Under the pieces are notes generated by a model. It was given only the letters and a program-made list of their open reading frames with translations. It made no database searches and had not been told where the DNA came from. Both the position numbers and the translations under genes were made by a program. Source: Caldisericia bacterium (lineage in GTDB: Bacteria > Caldisericota > Caldisericia > JAAYUI01). From it: 64,000 bases of DNA. The stretch lies in contig JAGNLA010000002.1 of the NCBI GenBank assembly GCA_017999835.1, positions 62,001-126,000 on the forward strand. Reading direction: 5' to 3'. Below are positions 61,955 to 64,000 of this stretch, piece by piece (position 1 is the first letter of the stretch; each line of letters starts with the position of its first letter).

Positions 61955-62439
61955 TTTCCAGCCTCCTCCGAACGATTCCATGGCCTGAGCGGATTTTTTG
62001 AAAGAATGTATACATCAGCAGGCATCACCTCACCAGTAGCCTCGTTAAACAACGGGGTACCTCCAAGATACATCGTGTCCTGTGGGTCACCAAATCTATT
62101 TTTGTCATTCCTGTCAGCCCAGACGTTGAAAGCATCCTCTTCTCCAGGCGCAAAGGTTGACAGCCAACTCTGATCGATATCGTTCCAAGGTCTTTGACGA
62201 TGATTTGATCTGATGTAGTCGTACCTGTCTGCTGGCAAGCCATCGGGATATGTTGTTCCCTTTTGGTTTCCGAAAGTATCAAACCCGTTCCAAACAAGCC
62301 ACGCTTCAATCATTGGCTTCTCATCTTCAAGCACCGGCCCGACGGTCTTTGGACCAAACACGATCACAGAAACAACAATTGCCGCAATGAGCATTACACC
62401 CGATATCACAACCGCAACCGGAACAGGTTTCTTCACCAC
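61951..62439 (-). CDS. Membrane-anchored protein of unknown function
   Basis: 162 residues. One N-terminal transmembrane helix (about 8-29) anchors a tryptophan-rich extracytoplasmic domain with repeated short motifs: WLVWNGFDTFGNQKG, RPWNDIDQSW, FNVWADRNDKNRFGDPQD and LRPWNR. Two W-x-x-x-(D/N)-x-F-G elements suggest an internal repeat. No family was recognised. It overlaps the receiver gene (ATGA), so the two are made together, but a direct signalling link is only inferred. Confidence 0.72.
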   Translation of the reverse strand: MVKKPVPVAVVISGVMLIAAIVVSVIVFGPKTVGPVLEDEKPMIEAWLVWNGFDTFGNQKGTTYPDGLPADRYDYIRSNHRQRPWNDIDQSWLSTFAPGEEDAFNVWADRNDKNRFGDPQDTMYLGGTPLFNEATGEVMPADVYILSKNPLRPWNRSEEAGK

Positions 62440-62527
62440 AATTCACTCCTCAAGCTTTTCTTAAGCCTTGTCCAAATTATTATATAAATTTAACTATTAA
62501 TTTCAAAGCGTCTGGCAAAGTGGCCAA

Positions 62528-64000
62528 CTATGGGCGATATCCATATGGAAAATAGATGCCAACCTGTTTTGTCGAGGCATTCCAGGTTGTCTCAGCCTGA
62601 AAAGCGTCTGCCACGAACCTTACAGGTACAAACGTTGTCCCGTTCTTAACAACCGGTGGCGGGGAAACCTGAACCTTCATACCAGAAACAACCGCTTCGG
62701 GGCTACCAACAACCAACACTACTGATTTCCAACCTCTTTTGATGGTTATCATTTTTGTTCTTGCCTCATAGGCAACCGTACATTTGAGCGATTCAGCTAT
62801 GAACCTGAACGGCACCATGGTTTTACCGGTTTTTGAGTCGATAAATGGAGTGCCGGAAATTGATATGGCTTTCCCATCGACAATCGCCTCTTTTGAACCA
62901 ACTTTCATGATTATCGAAATATTGGGCGCAAGCGGCTGAGCCTGAACAGTTGACGGCAGTGCCAATGTTTTACCATAATACGGGGTCACCGTGATGGTGT
63001 AGATCGTCTCAAAATCAAGATTGTCAAGCTTGAGACTTGTCGTTGACGCATCTAGGGTTTTGCTGGTTTTTGACATAACCTTGAGCATATATGTTTCTTC
63101 AATATCAACCTTGTAGCCTGTTGCCTGTTCAACATTGTATGCTGGCTTTTCCCAGGTAATCATCAGCGATTGAGCCCCGGGTACAGCTTTCAAGTTGTTG
63201 ACAACCCTGTCGGCGATATTTGAGGCCTGAACATCAACCTTCACCGGGACGACAACGGCTAGTTCTTTGGTCGCAACAGTCACTGAACTCTGCCACGATC
63301 CTGGTTGAAGGTTTTCAAGAATGCAAACATTGACACGTTTGGACTGACCCTCTTCAACATGAAGAGACTCAACTGTTGCCGAAAGCGATGGGCTTTCTGT
63401 TGTTACGGCAAGATCAACTGCGCCAGGACCCAGGTTTTTTACCGTGAAACCATCACAAATATTTTTTGTCTGTCTTCTGGTGCCAAAGTCAAGAATAGTC
63501 TTGTCTATCTGGATTTTTGCCTGTGGTTTGTCCGATTTCACATAGATGCCTGCTGAGTTTGAAAGCTCTGATTTCCCACCATCAGAGCAGATGGTCATGA
63601 CCTTGTACTGATAGTATTTGCCCCACTCAACAGCATTGTCGACAAACGAAGCTTCGGTCACCGGTGTGTTTGTGATCCTGTTATAGGTCTCATCGTTATC
63701 GCGCTTGTAGACATACCACCCAAGCGGATTTTCAACCTTTGTCTTCCACGAAAGTTTCACAGAGCCGTTTTCAACCGCAGCTGTAACATCCAGGTTTTCA
63801 TTGCATGATTGCTGCTCATCCTGACCGTACTGCAGATACCATAACGTGTGGGCTACTTTTGCCGAACCGTCGCTTGCGGTGACATGGAACCTGATTGTCT
63901 TTGGGTTCGCAAGGAGCTTGAGCGGTACCGGAAACGACAGTCTGCCGTCTCCATACCTGATTCCTAAAAAATCGCCTGTTTTGGTCTTGGTTCCGTCAGG
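62528..64000 (-). CDS. FnIII/Ig/stalk-domain exported protein; 5' end outside window
   Basis: The frame is open from the stop at 62528 to the right edge (at least 490 residues); its start is not in the window. In order are seen a beta-rich segment (GDGRLSFPVPLKLLANP), an FnIII module (SVKLSWKTKVENPLGWYVYK), an Ig-like module (TILDFGTRRQTKNICDGFTV), a second FnIII module (QSLMITWEKPAYNVEQATGY) and a C-terminal stalk domain (TMVPFRFIAESLKCTVAY, GTTFVPVRFVADAFQAETTW). This order parallels the protein at 48685-50817 without the propeller, as far as visible. The internal GTG at 63760 is not the real start. Confidence 0.9.
   Translation of the reverse strand, partial: PDGTKTKTGDFLGIRYGDGRLSFPVPLKLLANPKTIRFHVTASDGSAKVAHTLWYLQYGQDEQQSCNENLDVTAAVENGSVKLSWKTKVENPLGWYVYKRDNDETYNRITNTPVTEASFVDNAVEWGKYYQYKVMTICSDGGKSELSNSAGIYVKSDKPQAKIQIDKTILDFGTRRQTKNICDGFTVKNLGPGAVDLAVTTESPSLSATVESLHVEEGQSKRVNVCILENLQPGSWQSSVTVATKELAVVVPVKVDVQASNIADRVVNNLKAVPGAQSLMITWEKPAYNVEQATGYKVDIEETYMLKVMSKTSKTLDASTTSLKLDNLDFETIYTITVTPYYGKTLALPSTVQAQPLAPNISIIMKVGSKEAIVDGKAISISGTPFIDSKTGKTMVPFRFIAESLKCTVAYEARTKMITIKRGWKSVVLVVGSPEAVVSGMKVQVSPPPVVKNGTTFVPVRFVADAFQAETTWNASTKQVGIYFPYGYRP

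Noticed and set aside
63760-64000. GTG at 63760 as the start of the last gene
   Set aside because: The same frame stays open and protein-like to the window edge, so the gene begins outside.

Overview
The window is bacterial chromosome of moderate GC content, with genes packed on both strands and many ATGA overlaps. Bacterial core genes are present: priA, ispH of the MEP isoprenoid pathway, cinA, miaA, metK, and tRNA-Thr, tRNA-Gly and tRNA-Tyr. Many other genes encode exported proteins built from stalk (copper-amine-oxidase N-like) domains, PQQ-like beta-propellers, FnIII/Ig-like modules and OB-fold-like repeats. I see no phage, insertion sequence or CRISPR array. The mix suggests an uncultured anaerobic lineage. 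A Caldisericota-like phylum is my best guess from the stalk and propeller repertoire, but it is only an inference.

Layout. 1-4504: the 5' part of a degenerate priA, a small hypothetical protein, then a prenyl synthase-ispH operon. 4568-11981: a HAD phosphatase followed by a 2260-residue exported protein made of about 28 tandem OB-like repeats. 12067-16667: a forward operon of a MEMO-like protein, an exported OB-like protein, a polysaccharide deacetylase and a lipoprotein, followed by a GC-rich multi-hairpin element. 17048-22140: NIF3-like protein, a lipoprotein, cinA and another lipoprotein. 22155-32828: a ten-gene reverse operon for an amino-sugar glycan, with a PHP-like protein, GNAT, FemAB-like protein, phosphoglycosyl transferase, DegT aminotransferase, CapD-type dehydratase, two glycosyltransferases, a PKD-type exported protein and a phosphoribosyltransferase. 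The middle genes match a bacillosamine-type UDP-sugar route.

32985-38300: a triplicated PQQ propeller protein, then a decaying stretch with a frameshifted DUF3800 gene and a gene-end remnant. 38390-46000: Clp-fold protease, miaA, two related lipoproteins, a radical SAM enzyme, tRNAs and a nucleotide-sugar dehydrogenase. 46000-47500: tRNA-Tyr, a VOC protein and a cluster of palindromic repeats. 47495-55810: an (alpha/alpha) toroid protein, two more propeller proteins, an ArsR regulator divergent from a stalk-domain protein, and a tandem pair of STAS-like proteins. 55872-64000: a ComEC-like pseudo-hydrolase, metK, a GH2-type protein, a stand-alone receiver protein, a membrane-anchored protein and a stalk-domain protein that runs off the right edge.

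The most notable points are the PriA that has lost its helicase motifs, the OB-repeat giant, the glycan operon headed by an altered PHP protein, several promoters that place the start codon only 6-7 bases after the -10 box (predicted leaderless mRNAs), and a covarying intergenic palindrome family.
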